A stretch of 64,000 nt of DNA from Beaufortia kweichowensis (lineage: Eukaryota > Chordata > Actinopteri > Cypriniformes > Gastromyzontidae). Within the stretch, counting starts at the first letter, position 1, and every line of letters begins with the position of its first letter. Positions 24,482 through 35,500 of this stretch are shown here, in pieces. Position numbers and translations under genes: made by a program. Below the pieces are notes generated by a model. It saw only the letters and a program-made list of their open reading frames with translations, was not told the origin of the DNA and made no database searches. Location of the stretch: NCBI GenBank assembly GCA_019155185.1, contig CM032798.1, positions 5,469,501-5,533,500 on the forward strand. The letters run 5' to 3'.

Positions 24482-25102
24482 ATGTCGGCGAAAATCGAAG
24501 AGTCTGCGCCAGCCCAAGCCCCTGCTCCAGCAATAACCAAAACGAAGAAGACATTGACGAAGAAGGCAAAACCTACCGCAGCTGGCTCACCAGCCAAAAA
24601 GAAGAAAAAGAACAGTAAGACGCCTGGAAAGTACAGTCAGCTCGTCATTAATGCGATCCGAAACTTGGGCGAGAAAAACGGCTCGTCGCTTTTCAAGATA
24701 TACAATGAAGCGAAGAAAGAGAGCTGGTTTGATCAGCAGAACGGCCGCATGTATCTGCGCTACTCCATCCGCGCGCTCCTGGTGAACGACACGCTGGTGC
24801 AGGTGAAGGGACTGGGAGCCAACGGGTCTTTCAAGCTTAATAAGAAGAAATTTGAGAAAAAGAAAAGTGCCGCCAAGCCAAAAAAGACAGAAAACTCTGC
24901 CAAACCGGAGCCCAAAAAAGCTGTGGCTAAGAAAGTGAGTGCAAAAAAGAGCTCAGACAAAAAAAGGAAAACTCCGGCCACCAAGAGACCGAGTGGTAAA
25001 AAGACGTCTCCCAAACCTAAGAAAGCACCTGCCAAGACACCCAAAGTGGCGGCGAAGAAAGCAACAAAAGCAAAGAAGTCAAAAAAGACTGGTGGGAAAT
25101 GA
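24482..25102 (+). CDS. h1-10: Linker histone H1.10 (H1X)
   Basis: Single-exon gene, 206 aa. The ATG at 24482 (MSAKIEES) is used; an upstream in-frame TTG is not a likely start. Binds linker DNA at the nucleosome dyad and compacts chromatin. Residues 1-47 are a short basic tail; about 48-125 form the winged-helix globular domain, with PGKYSQLVINAIRNLGEKNG, ESWFDQQNGRMYLRYSIRAL and VQVKGLGANGSFKLN. The motifs WFDQQNGR and GANGSFKLN are diagnostic for H1.10 rather than H1.0 or replication-dependent H1. The rest is a lysine/alanine/proline-rich C-terminal tail. The 3' flank has an AATAAA at 25168-25173 and no histone stem-loop visible, as expected for a polyadenylated, replication-independent H1. 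In human, H1-10 is near GATA2, agreeing with this neighbourhood. Confidence 0.95.
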   Translation: MSAKIEESAPAQAPAPAITKTKKTLTKKAKPTAAGSPAKKKKKNSKTPGKYSQLVINAIRNLGEKNGSSLFKIYNEAKKESWFDQQNGRMYLRYSIRALLVNDTLVQVKGLGANGSFKLNKKKFEKKKSAAKPKKTENSAKPEPKKAVAKKVSAKKSSDKKRKTPATKRPSGKKTSPKPKKAPAKTPKVAAKKATKAKKSKKTGGK

Positions 25103-26344
25103 CTGAATTATTAATGTAAACAGCTGTTCTGCAAGAAAATTGAAGGGGGAACGATTCGTCAGTTTTTAATAAATTGTTTGGACTTCAAAACATGGGGACT
25201 TTCGGTTGGTTTTCTTTTTGGTGTTTGTTGATGTTCTAGAAACGGCTTCATAGAGACACGCCCACTTTAGATTCCGCGCTGCAGTACGTCATACTTATTT
25301 GAAATGCAAGTGCTGTTTTATGATGCAGTAAGATAAATGCTTGGCATTAGCTTTAAATTTATTTACAAGATAAAGAGAACGAGAACGCTTTGTAAATGTA
25401 AGTTAGTATATTTTCTTTTCTTTTATAAAAACAGCAACATCTATGTAACTCTTTGATTTGTTAAATATAAATATTCTATAAACCTGTTGGTTCAGACAAT
25501 AAAATTTTGGTATACAATAAAAATGCATTTGTCGTTTCTTTCTTAAGCATTAGATGCTGTATGAAATAATTATTAAGACTGGTAATTCCATAGATTCATT
25601 GTTATAAACGGTTTCCTAGTAACACAATAGTACAATCAATAAACAAATTTAAATAAATTGAATAAAACTTATTCCAATCATTTCAGAGAAAAGACGAAAA
25701 CCTTACTGGTCATTTAAAAGTGCTTATTTATTTAATATGTAATATTGTTTGGTATTTATTATAGATTACATAAAATAATAATGACATTATATATTTTAAG
25801 TTACATGGTACAACTAATGTTCCCTCTTTTCTATATTCCTCTTTTCTGTTCTGGTCAAGTCAAAACAATTGGTTTGCATTCTCGGTACGTAATTAATGAA
25901 ATGATATAAGGACGCAAAACACGCCAAACATATATTATAATTGTCCTGCTTAAAATTACAATAATAATTGCTATAATAATAAATGCATTCCTACTTGTGT
26001 GAAATGCTACAATCATAGATGTCTCTGCACTCATTGTTACGATTGTAATACACCCCTGTAAACTACAGCGATTGTATTGCCATAATAATATTGCATTATA
26101 CGTCACAGATCTCCAGGTTTTTTAAATATATTAATAATGTAAAATAAACTCACAGTTCAAATGAATCAATTGGATGTGAATACCACCAATTTCACCAGCT
26201 AAACAGACCAAGGCTGGACTAAAGTGATCCCCCCTTTTTAAAGTCAAAGTGGTATCTCCCGAGTCCCGAATGAGTGGCGTTTACTCGCGGAAGTCGCCCG
26301 GTGTTTGTAGCACTTCCGTCTTCTGCTTCAACTGGTGCACGGAA
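25103..26344. other. Interval between h1-10 and arpc4
   Basis: Holds the h1-10 3' UTR (poly(A) signal 25168-25173), then AT-rich DNA, then the arpc4 promoter and 5' UTR, which is GC-richer (about 26260-26344). No further gene seen. Confidence 0.5.
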
Positions 26345-29131
26345 ATGGTAGGACTGTTTTAAAACACTTGGGAAAAAGCTATATTACGAAAATTGCTATT
26401 GTATTGATTACGTGAATGATAGCATTGTGATGACGTATCTGTTTTATTCCTGCTATTGTTTTTGGTTTGGCGTGAAGTTGCTCAATCCGCGCATAGAGCT
26501 AAATCACTAGCTAACACCCACACCCATATTCATCTGTCGCGGGTTATGTGAGATAACTTTGACATTGTGCGTTTGATGTATAGTCATTTTCAAGGGTTTT
26601 TGTTGGATTTGTGTTCCATTGAAAAGTCAATTTAAATGCACCTCTTTATATGCACCGATGGCTAGCTAGCATTTGATTTGATGAGTCCTTTATAGTCAAT
26701 TCTGTCAGTGTGTTCTGGTCATACTACACATTTTTACTCTTTATTAATGTGTCGGTACGTTTCTAAATTATTTCGAGGGGGGGAGTATCATGACTACTGT
26801 GCTGATAACATATACAGGGCGATCATCACAGTTATACAGTATTACCTTTGCTGTGTAACACATATTTTACTTACTTTTATGTGGAGGTATTATGTGTCCA
26901 GACTTGCTGTCCTGTTGTCTAGTTCTGGATTGTAATGATAAAGTTAAATAAGGTTATTATTTAATGGTCTATCTCTCATGCAAAGTTTGAACTTCCTCCA
27001 TGCTTTGTTCAGGAAGTGTCAAGATTTAGACTGTTCTCTTTCTAAGATAAAGACATTTATGGTGTTTGCAGCATGACAAAACCACTTAACAGTGTGTAGT
27101 GGGTGTTTTTTCAGAGCACAGTATCCCAAGAATTCCCCTGCAGGTTTAGACGGGTGTTTAATAACAACAGAATGGAAGTTGTGAGCAGTTTGCTATGCTT
27201 TTGCAGCCTGTGGGGTTTGCCACATACTGATTTAGTTCATGTGTGTTTCTGTTTCTTTTGGCAGACGGCAACTCTGCGTCCGTACCTGAATGCAGTGCGT
27301 GCTACACTGCAAGCCGCCCTCTGTCTGGAGAACTTTTCCTCACAGGTGGTTGAAAGACACAACAAACCTGAGGTTGAAGTTAGGTAAGTGTATGTGACTA
27401 TTGATTGCATGTGTGTTTGTGTTTTTCATCTGTGTGTGAAAGGTGTAGGCTACAAGTGATTTTGGTGAGCAGCCGTCAGCCAATTTGCCCACATCTCAGC
27501 AGTAAGGAATTCTGTGGTTTAAAGTTGTCATCTTTCCTTTTATAGTATATTTGTACAGTTGTTTTTTTACGTTTGCAATATAAACTCTAAATTTGTGATT
27601 AAACGAATGTACATGACATGCTGACATAAAACACATTCTGCATTGAAGTCAGTATTTAATATACATGCTTTGCATACAATGCACATTTGTGGTATGCATG
27701 TGATGTCTAAAGGACATTTGTTAAAGGATAATAATAATAATAAAGAAAGAAACTGTCATACACATTAGGGATGACATGATGGTGGGTTAAATTATGAAAT
27801 AATGTTCTTATGTTGTAGCATCTGTTATTAAACTTCTAGTTTAAATTAAGAATGTAAGGTCTGGTCGTCTTTTATTAAATGAAATTTAACATGCCAATTC
27901 CAAATACTGTTGCATATCATATTGTATGTCTTGTACTTACACAAGTATCTCTGTGTTTGTGTTATCAGGAGCAGTAAAGAGCTGTTGCTTCAGCCTGTTG
28001 TGATCAGCAGAAATGATAAAGAGAAGGTTCTAATAGAAGGCTCCATCAACTCTGTAAGAGTCAGCATTGCTGTGAAACAGGTAAATGCATCTGAACATCC
28101 AGTTGTATTCAAAGTCACTCTTGGTATCTTTTCTAAGATCTTATGGGTCTTAAAATATTGAAAACACTACTGATAATACAAAGAGTGGAAGTATTAAAAT
28201 GGTGATTTGGTAAGAGAAACTCTGAATGGTTTCACTTTGACTTTGATATAAATAGGCTACAGAAAGGAGGCCACAGAAAGTCTGACATAGTTAATATAAA
28301 ACAAAACTGATAATTGTTTCTCTTTTAATCTATAATGATCTATAATTGGTTGATGCCCATCACTTGGTCTCTTGAAGGCTGATGAGATTGAAAAGATCCT
28401 GTGCCATAAGTTTATGCGCTTTATGATGATGAGAGCCGAGAACTTCTTCATTCTGCGAAGAAAACCTGTAGAGGTAAGAATCATTACTACTTTGTTTGCA
28501 ATGCATTTTTTTGATTATTCTGCATTACAGTGATTTTTAAATTGCTGTGCCAATAACATGTTTTATAAAAATGTGAAATATATACTTTCTTGAGAGGTCA
28601 TTAGGTTTTTTAAAATAATGTGCTGTTAGAGTAGTGTTTTGCTATCAGATGATTTGTCATAAGTCCAAAATATTTCTGCATGTCATTTTTTTAACATATT
28701 TATGTATGTAAGGAAGTACTTCTGCATATGTGACGGTATACTGCTGCATATAAATGACTCTAATTAAATATACTTCATGTTATTTATATAAAAAAGTGTG
28801 TAAAATAGATAATTTTTAGCTTCATCACCCAGTTAAATAACCCTGTTCTCCCTCCTCTCTCCTTAGGGATACGACATCAGTTTTCTCATCACCAACTTCC
28901 ACACAGAACAGATGTACAAGCATAAGTTAGTGGACTTTGTCATCCATTTTATGGAGGAAATTGATAAAGAAATCAGCGAAATGAAGCTGTCAGTCAACGC
29001 CAGGGCTCGCATAGTTGCAGAGGAGTTCCTCAAAAATGTGAGTCTCTGTAATATGCCAGCTTATTTTTTTTTTTTTTATAAACAGAGATTTAATTTCTAT
29101 GCTGTATTCCCTTGCTGCTTAACAGTTTTAG
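26345..29131 (+). CDS. arpc4: Actin-related protein 2/3 complex subunit 4 (ARPC4, p20)
   Basis: Core subunit of the Arp2/3 complex, which nucleates branched actin; with ARPC2 it forms the clamp that holds the mother filament. Six coding exons: 26345-26347, 27265-27383, 27969-28080, 28378-28473, 28867-29037, 29126-29131; 168 aa, the same length as human. The product reads [20 protein letters not shown], then [40 protein letters not shown] and ends FLKNF, nearly identical to human. The first coding exon contains only the ATG (donor GTAGGA at 26348), and the last coding exon contributes only Phe plus stop (acceptor AACAG at 29121-29125). Intron 1 is about 0.9 kb. A candidate AATAAA is at 29905-29910. 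Identification is very secure because of extreme conservation. Confidence 0.97.
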
Positions 29132-30359
29132 GAAATCATCCACGCACTCTCTGCTGGCTGCAATACCTGTGTCACCCTGGAAAATTGGAGGAAGCGTTTT
29201 GGGACCAGTGAGGGAGGAGTTAAAGTGTGATTGACGATCAACCTGGAACATCACCAGAGGAGTAGTAGTGAAGGGTGTGGCCTCTGTCAGAGGATTGAAT
29301 TCAGAGTATTGCAGTATTAAAGAGCAGACTAATGGATTTCTAGGATAGACATGGTACTCACTATGCTGTTTAAAATAATTTTTTGTCACCATAAATCATT
29401 TGTCACCCCTTCCTCCCCTTTCTGAGTGTCTCCTTTGTTATGTTTGTTCAAGCCCTTTTACTAATGACTTCTTTTAAAAGTATTCTGTTCTTCCGAAATA
29501 CCTATATTGTTTCCCACCTAATATCTCACCTTCATTATTGTTTAGTGCTAGGTAAGTGCTCACAGCATTGCAATATTCTGAATATGCCTCAGCTTTCCTT
29601 TGTTCTCATGAATATTGATAAGTATGTAAATATTTAAAATACATAGACTCATTTTACCTCTGCCTTTCTAACAAACTTTAAAATCAGGGCGGGTCTATAT
29701 AGATAAATCTGAATCGATGGTCATGAGCACAAAGGAAAAAGGTTGTTCCAATAACTTAAACGGTCTGTTTAGTCAGTGTTTTTTATAAATATGTATACTG
29801 TGTTCAAATGACCATTTTCATGTTGTTTTGATATAATGAATCCTCACGCTGATGCACATGATCTACAAACCATATCAGTGATGGCAAAATAATGATGATG
29901 CTAAAATAAATCCCTTTATTGCTTGTAGAATGTTGTTTGTGTTGTGTTGGTAAATGCAGTTGCAGTCAATCCTGTATGCTGTAAATGTGATGTAGCACAA
30001 TGACCACACATATTCATAGACCCCAAAAATACCAATGCGGTCTGTAAGGTAATTTTCTAAAAGACCCCACTTTGTTGTTACCGTTCTCTTTTTATTTAAT
30101 GATTAAGAAAGACGCTTTGAGATATTAATATGAACTCATCATCGAAAATGATCTCAGCTGTGCTGTTTACATTAATCTTACAGCTTTGTAATCTATGTCT
30201 TATATTTATCTTTAGTTTTAATTTTAGTTTATTAATAAAACATAAGCGAGACATCCACTACCTCTTTCTGAGCTCTGAAACTTCTGAAAGGGTCTCTTTT
30301 CTTAGCAGTTCAGATCTTTAGTGCAGCCTGGCACCACCCAGAAATTTTAAAGTATATTT
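29132..30359. other. arpc4 3' UTR and flank
   Basis: No coding gene. Probable long arpc4 3' UTR with AATAAA at 29905-29910, followed by AT-rich flank. Confidence 0.5.
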
Positions 30360-30605
30360 TTAGGGGTGGAACGATACGCTCAGCTTACTATTCGATACAA
30401 TTCTGGCTTCACAGTTATGATTTAATTACAATATTTTCAACAAAATGGAATTCAAATGAAAGACTTTTTTGTTTGTTAAAGAACAACATTTAAGTTTTAA
30501 TTGAACCTTCTCTATGTACTTTAATAACATTTGAATAGATCTGTCATTGAGTAATATATTTTTTATTCCCATATGCAAGGCATCGATATATCATTACACA
30601 CCTAA
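30360..30605. mobile_element. MITE with TTAGGGGTGGAACGATAC-type inverted ends
   Basis: Left end TTAGGGGTGGAACGATACG; right end, read on the minus strand, TTAGGTGTGTAATGATATA. About 14 of 19 bases agree, and the GATTCGATAC-like motif next to the left end is common in teleost copies of this family. About 245 bp, no coding capacity, so a non-autonomous DNA transposon. A target-site duplication was not resolved. Confidence 0.6.
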
Positions 30606-32052
30606 TCATTTTCCATTATTTGTTTGAATTATTTTATGTAATTGTTTAAAGCACAATGGAACACAGCTGCATTATAAACTAGACTAAGCAACTTTAGAAA
30701 AAGCAGTATGCTCTGTAAAACTATAAATGTCATATATCAAATACTGAAAATACAGCAAAGCCTGCAAATAATCATCTCTCTTAATCATCTAAAAAGCAAA
30801 TATGTTGTATTATATTTTAAACTTCTAAAATAAGAAATCACAACATAACTAAATGAAAGATGGATATGACTGTCTCATCCAAGATCCAAGTTAGACTTTA
30901 ACGATCATCAGCGCTGCACACTTGCAGGCTCTTGACAGACACTGAAACACTTGGATTTTGTTTTTGTAACGTAATGCAGGAACTTCAAGACGCAATAACC
31001 CCCCTGAGAATACTGCCATTTGGACGGGAAGACTACAGCGGTGGCTATAATTGTATTTTGCCCAAATAAGAACTAACTGTAATGGATGAGCTATCAAGTT
31101 TCAAATTTTTATTCAGGTGAGGGGAGTTATATCTCAAGAGTAAGTCCCTAACAATTTTTAATGTTTCTCCTCTTTGCCAGTTTAGGATCACCTTTCTAGT
31201 GGAAAGCCTGACCCTATGGTTCACAAAGTACTTGAAATCATAGCTCATGTTACATTTAGACAAACTGTGGAAACTTAATCACAGGTTTTCAGAGAATTGT
31301 TTATAAACTGATCTGAAAGCATCTTCACTAAGCAGTACGTGTAAGGGTACGTGCATGGATTATCTCACCACTCTCTGTGTAGAGAGGCACGGCTAAATGG
31401 ACATAATGACTCAAGTTGTTGACATCAAGGATTTTGTCACCACCTTGGACTTTGTTTCATACCCGAGAGAGGCCTGGAAGCTTCAGCTGTTCTTAGCATA
31501 GACAGGCGTAATCTCTTGGCCTCCCACTTGTTTCTTGAGGTTTGTGGGATAAAGACATACCAATTTGATTTCTCCATAATATATACAACTTCAAAGGCTC
31601 CTGTAATCTTATACCAGTGACATTTGCTATGAATGGAAGACAATTTATTATTGCCATTCAGAACACACTGAAAGAAAACAGAATACTGACCTGCATTTTG
31701 TATTGAACTGAGCATTTAAAAAAAAAATCATTTTAGGCTCCCAGTTCATTTTTGTCTCTTTGTTATATTGTAATCGAATTCATTGTTATCCATAACATAT
31801 GTGCTTTCTATGTAAATCTACAGCTTTGGTCAACAGGAATAGGCCATTTAAAACAGATGATCAAAAGCTTTTCTTATTGGACATTAACAATAAAAAGATG
31901 CACAACCATCTTGACACTCACTCCTTCAGGGAGACTTCATTAAGATAAAAATAATACAGTGATGCTGCCTAAGAGGACAAATGTAAATGGAGAAACAGGG
32001 TTCATGACCAAAAATGAGATGCTTTAACATGCTGACGGGACACTTAGACCTC
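30606..32052. other. Upstream flank of the myosin gene
   Basis: No coding gene recognised. AT-rich; contains short open frames on the minus strand (30891-31097, 31437-31715) without domains. The muscle promoter and possible enhancers of the downstream myosin gene probably lie here. Confidence 0.4.
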
Positions 32053-32526
32053 TATATAAGACACAGGCTTAGACCCCTCCCAAGGCTTTCAACTACACAG
32101 CAAAGGTCAGTGGCTTGAGTTCAACTTTAAATCTATGCTTTTTTTCTTAAAATCTATGCTTTAAAAAAGCAATTGACTTAACTTTTTTATTTAGAAAGTT
32201 TTAGCAACAAAATAAATGCCTTCTTTTTGTTACTAATTCACAGAGGTGGCGATCTAAACATCAAGATCAGTTTCCAAGGGTTTGTGCAAGACCAAGGTAA
32301 ACCAGGTTGCAAGTTTTACTACTACTTTGTGACAAATTTCCTGTCTTATTCTTGTTTGTTTGTATGCACATGTTGAACATATTCTGTTTGTTCAAATACA
32401 AAACTATATCAGTCTATAGAGGTTTGACTCACTACTTTAGAACTTTTGATAAGATTTTAAGATTTTTAACATTATTAATAAAATACATCTTACATTTTGT
32501 CAAAACATTTTTTACATAGTGCCACA
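32053..32526 (+). promoter_or_regulatory. Myosin gene TATA box and two untranslated 5' exons
   Basis: TATATAA at 32053-32059 is followed by a likely short first exon ending CAAAG at 32105 (donor GTCAGT). A second untranslated exon fits 32244-32296 (acceptor CAG, donor GTAAAC), and the first coding exon begins after ATAG at 32519, seven bases before the ATG. Two untranslated leader exons before the start codon is the usual plan of sarcomeric myosin heavy chain genes. Exon limits are inferred from splice signals only. Confidence 0.6.
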
Positions 32527-35500
32527 ATGTCGGACCCAGAGATGGAGTGTTTTGGCCCGGCGGCTGTTTACCTCCGCAAGCCAGAGAGGGAGAGGATTGA
32601 GGCACAGAACACACCGTTTGATGCCAAAACTGCATTCTTTGTGTCTGAGCCCAAGGAGATGTACCTCAAAGGGGTGCTCAAAAGCCGGGAGGGTGGCAAA
32701 GCCACTGTGGCAACTCTGTGTGGCAAAGTGGGTAACTTACAATTAAGAAATATTACCAATAAAATTGTACAGGGATCAGCATTGCAAATGAAAAACTTTC
32801 AAATGACATTCCAGACTATCACAGTAAAGGAGGAGGAGATTTTCCCAATGAATCCCCCCAAGTTTGATAAGATCGAGGACATGGCCATGATGACCCACCT
32901 CAATGAGCCTACCGTGCTGTACAACCTCAAAGAGCGTTATGCAGCATGGATGATTTACGTAAGTTTTAAAATTGCAACCTTTAGACATTTCTAAATTCAT
33001 ACCATTTCTTTTTTATTTTTGTTTATTACAAAGATTCATGGGTCGCAGTGCGAAGAAATGAATTATAGACGGAACTATAAACTCAAACTGAAGCGTACCT
33101 ACCGTCGTGTCGCCCAGCACCAGGGTTGCCAGATCTTCAAACAAAACCAGACGAGGGGTCGAACAAAACTATTCTAATAACCCTAGTCCAAATACCAAAA
33201 TCGATATATCCCACGCTCATATCTAAATTATATATTTAAACTTTTTTACTAGAAACAGTCCTGGGGAGACTTGAAAATCTTTTTACATTGAAACGAAAAC
33301 GGAGATCAAAGGCTGTGCTCTGTCCTCACTAAATGTGCTTACCTAGTAGTTTTCTCATTGGTAAAATATAAATTGGGCATGGTAAAATAATTTAAACAAT
33401 CATTTCAGTCAAATATAATTTATACATCTCAAACCTTAACCAAACAACCCGCGGCATCAGTTTAAAAGTAGCCTAATGTTTGGCAACACTGCTGCCTAGC
33501 ACTCACCTGCCTCGCTACTGGGCGAATGCACGTCACCTAATTAATATTCAAGAGTTATGTTTACGCCCACACACGTCTGACGCCGTTTCCGCCCCACGCT
33601 GTTTATCTAAAGTCAATTGAATGTGTATGTTATACAAAATGTCATTAATTAAAAGTTTTACTGACGAGTGGGTAATAACATTCCTCTATTTTAGACCTAC
33701 TCTGGGCTGTTCTGCGTCACTGTGAACCCCTATAAGTGGCTCCCAGTGTATGATGCTGTAGTTGTTGCAGGCTACAGGGGCAAAAAAAGAATTGAGGCCC
33801 CACCTCACATCTTCTCCATCTCTGACAACGCCTATCAATTTATGCTCACCGGTATGAAAAAGAACTAATATTTTAAATTAAGAGTTTATTTTTATTTTTA
33901 TATATATTTCATATTTTATATTTTTATTCATTTGTAGATCGTGAGAATCAGTCCATCCTGATTACGTAAGTATTTTACAGCGAATGACAAAAATGTTTAA
34001 ACTATAAAAGTTAGTTTAAGTTATATTATACTAAGTTGTACAATTCTGTTTTTTCAGTGGAGAATCTGGTGCAGGAAAGACTGTCAACACCAAACGTGTC
34101 ATTCAGTACTTTGCGACAATCGCTGTGTGTGGACCGAAGAAAGCAGATCCTGTTCCTGGAAAAATGCAGGTAAATTACCTATTTATTAATATGATAACAA
34201 GGATGAGTTTATTATGTGTTAGCAGACTTGCAGTGTCCATATTACGTGTCCATTAGGGGTCGCTGGAGGATCAAATCATTGCAGCCAACCCTTTGCTGGA
34301 AGCCTATGGAAATGCCAAGACTGTGAGGAATGACAACTCTTCTCGCTTTGTAAGTATTGAGCCATCAACTGTTACTCTGCACTGCGTGTTGATGCTATAG
34401 TGATATGTTTGTTCATTTGTTTATGTAATGGTTTTGATCTACTTCAATTCCAGGGTAAATTCATCCGAATTCATTTTGGGTCCACGGGAAAGTTGGCATC
34501 AGCTGATATTGAAACTTGTACGTCTTTGCTTCTTGTAAATTTTGATAGATTATAATAGACAATTATTGTAATTATCTAATAATCATGTGATTCTTCTATA
34601 GACCTGCTGGAAAAATCCAGGGTAACTTTCCAGCTGTCTGCTGAGAGGAGCTACCACATCTTCTACCAACTCTGCACTGGCCATAAGCCAGAATTGCTGG
34701 GTACAAAACAGTTTTGCAAAAACTGAAACTTTTATATTAATTATATTAACCAGCAATATTATAAATATATTTACTTTATATGTTTGTCTTGCAGAGGCTC
34801 TTCTGATCACCACTAACCCATATGACTATCCCATGATCAGTCAGGGTGAGATCACAGTGAAGAGCATCAATGATGTAGAAGAGTTCATTGCAACTGATGT
34901 AAGTAGAAATACTTTTTGTAATTTCAGATAATCTGGTAAATTTGTGACATGAGACATTTGATTGACATTTCATTTTTGACTCACAGACAGCCATTGACAT
35001 TTTGGGCTTCACTGCTGAGGAGAAAATGGGCATCTACAAGCTGACAGGAGCTGTGATGCATCATGGGAACATGAAGTTCAAGCAGAAGCAGAGAGAGGAG
35101 CAGGCCGAGCCTGATGGAACTGAGGGTGCGACGTCATGCTTAAGATCAAAGCTTTGAAACAAGATTTCAAAATCACTACATGAAAGATAATTAATTTAAA
35201 CCCTTTTGTTTGCAGTGGCTGATAAAATCGCTTACCTCATAGGACTAAACTCGGCTGACATGCTAAAAGCTTTGTGTTATCCCAGAGTGAAGGTTGGGAA
35301 TGAATATGTGACCAAAGGTCAAACCGTTCCTCAGGTTTGTCAATTGTCTTTATTATTGTACAATATTTGTAGTTGTATTGGTTTTCATATTAAATTATTA
35401 TTGTTTGTTGTCAATCAGGTGTATAATGCAGCCATGGCTCTGTGCAAGTCAGTGTATGAGAAAATGTTCTTGTGGATGGTTGTTCGAATTAATGAGATGT

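Noticed and set aside
24760..25044. 94-codon minus-strand frame over h1-10
   Set aside because: Hydrophobic antisense translation of the lysine-rich histone tail (AAG codons read back as CTT); a shadow.
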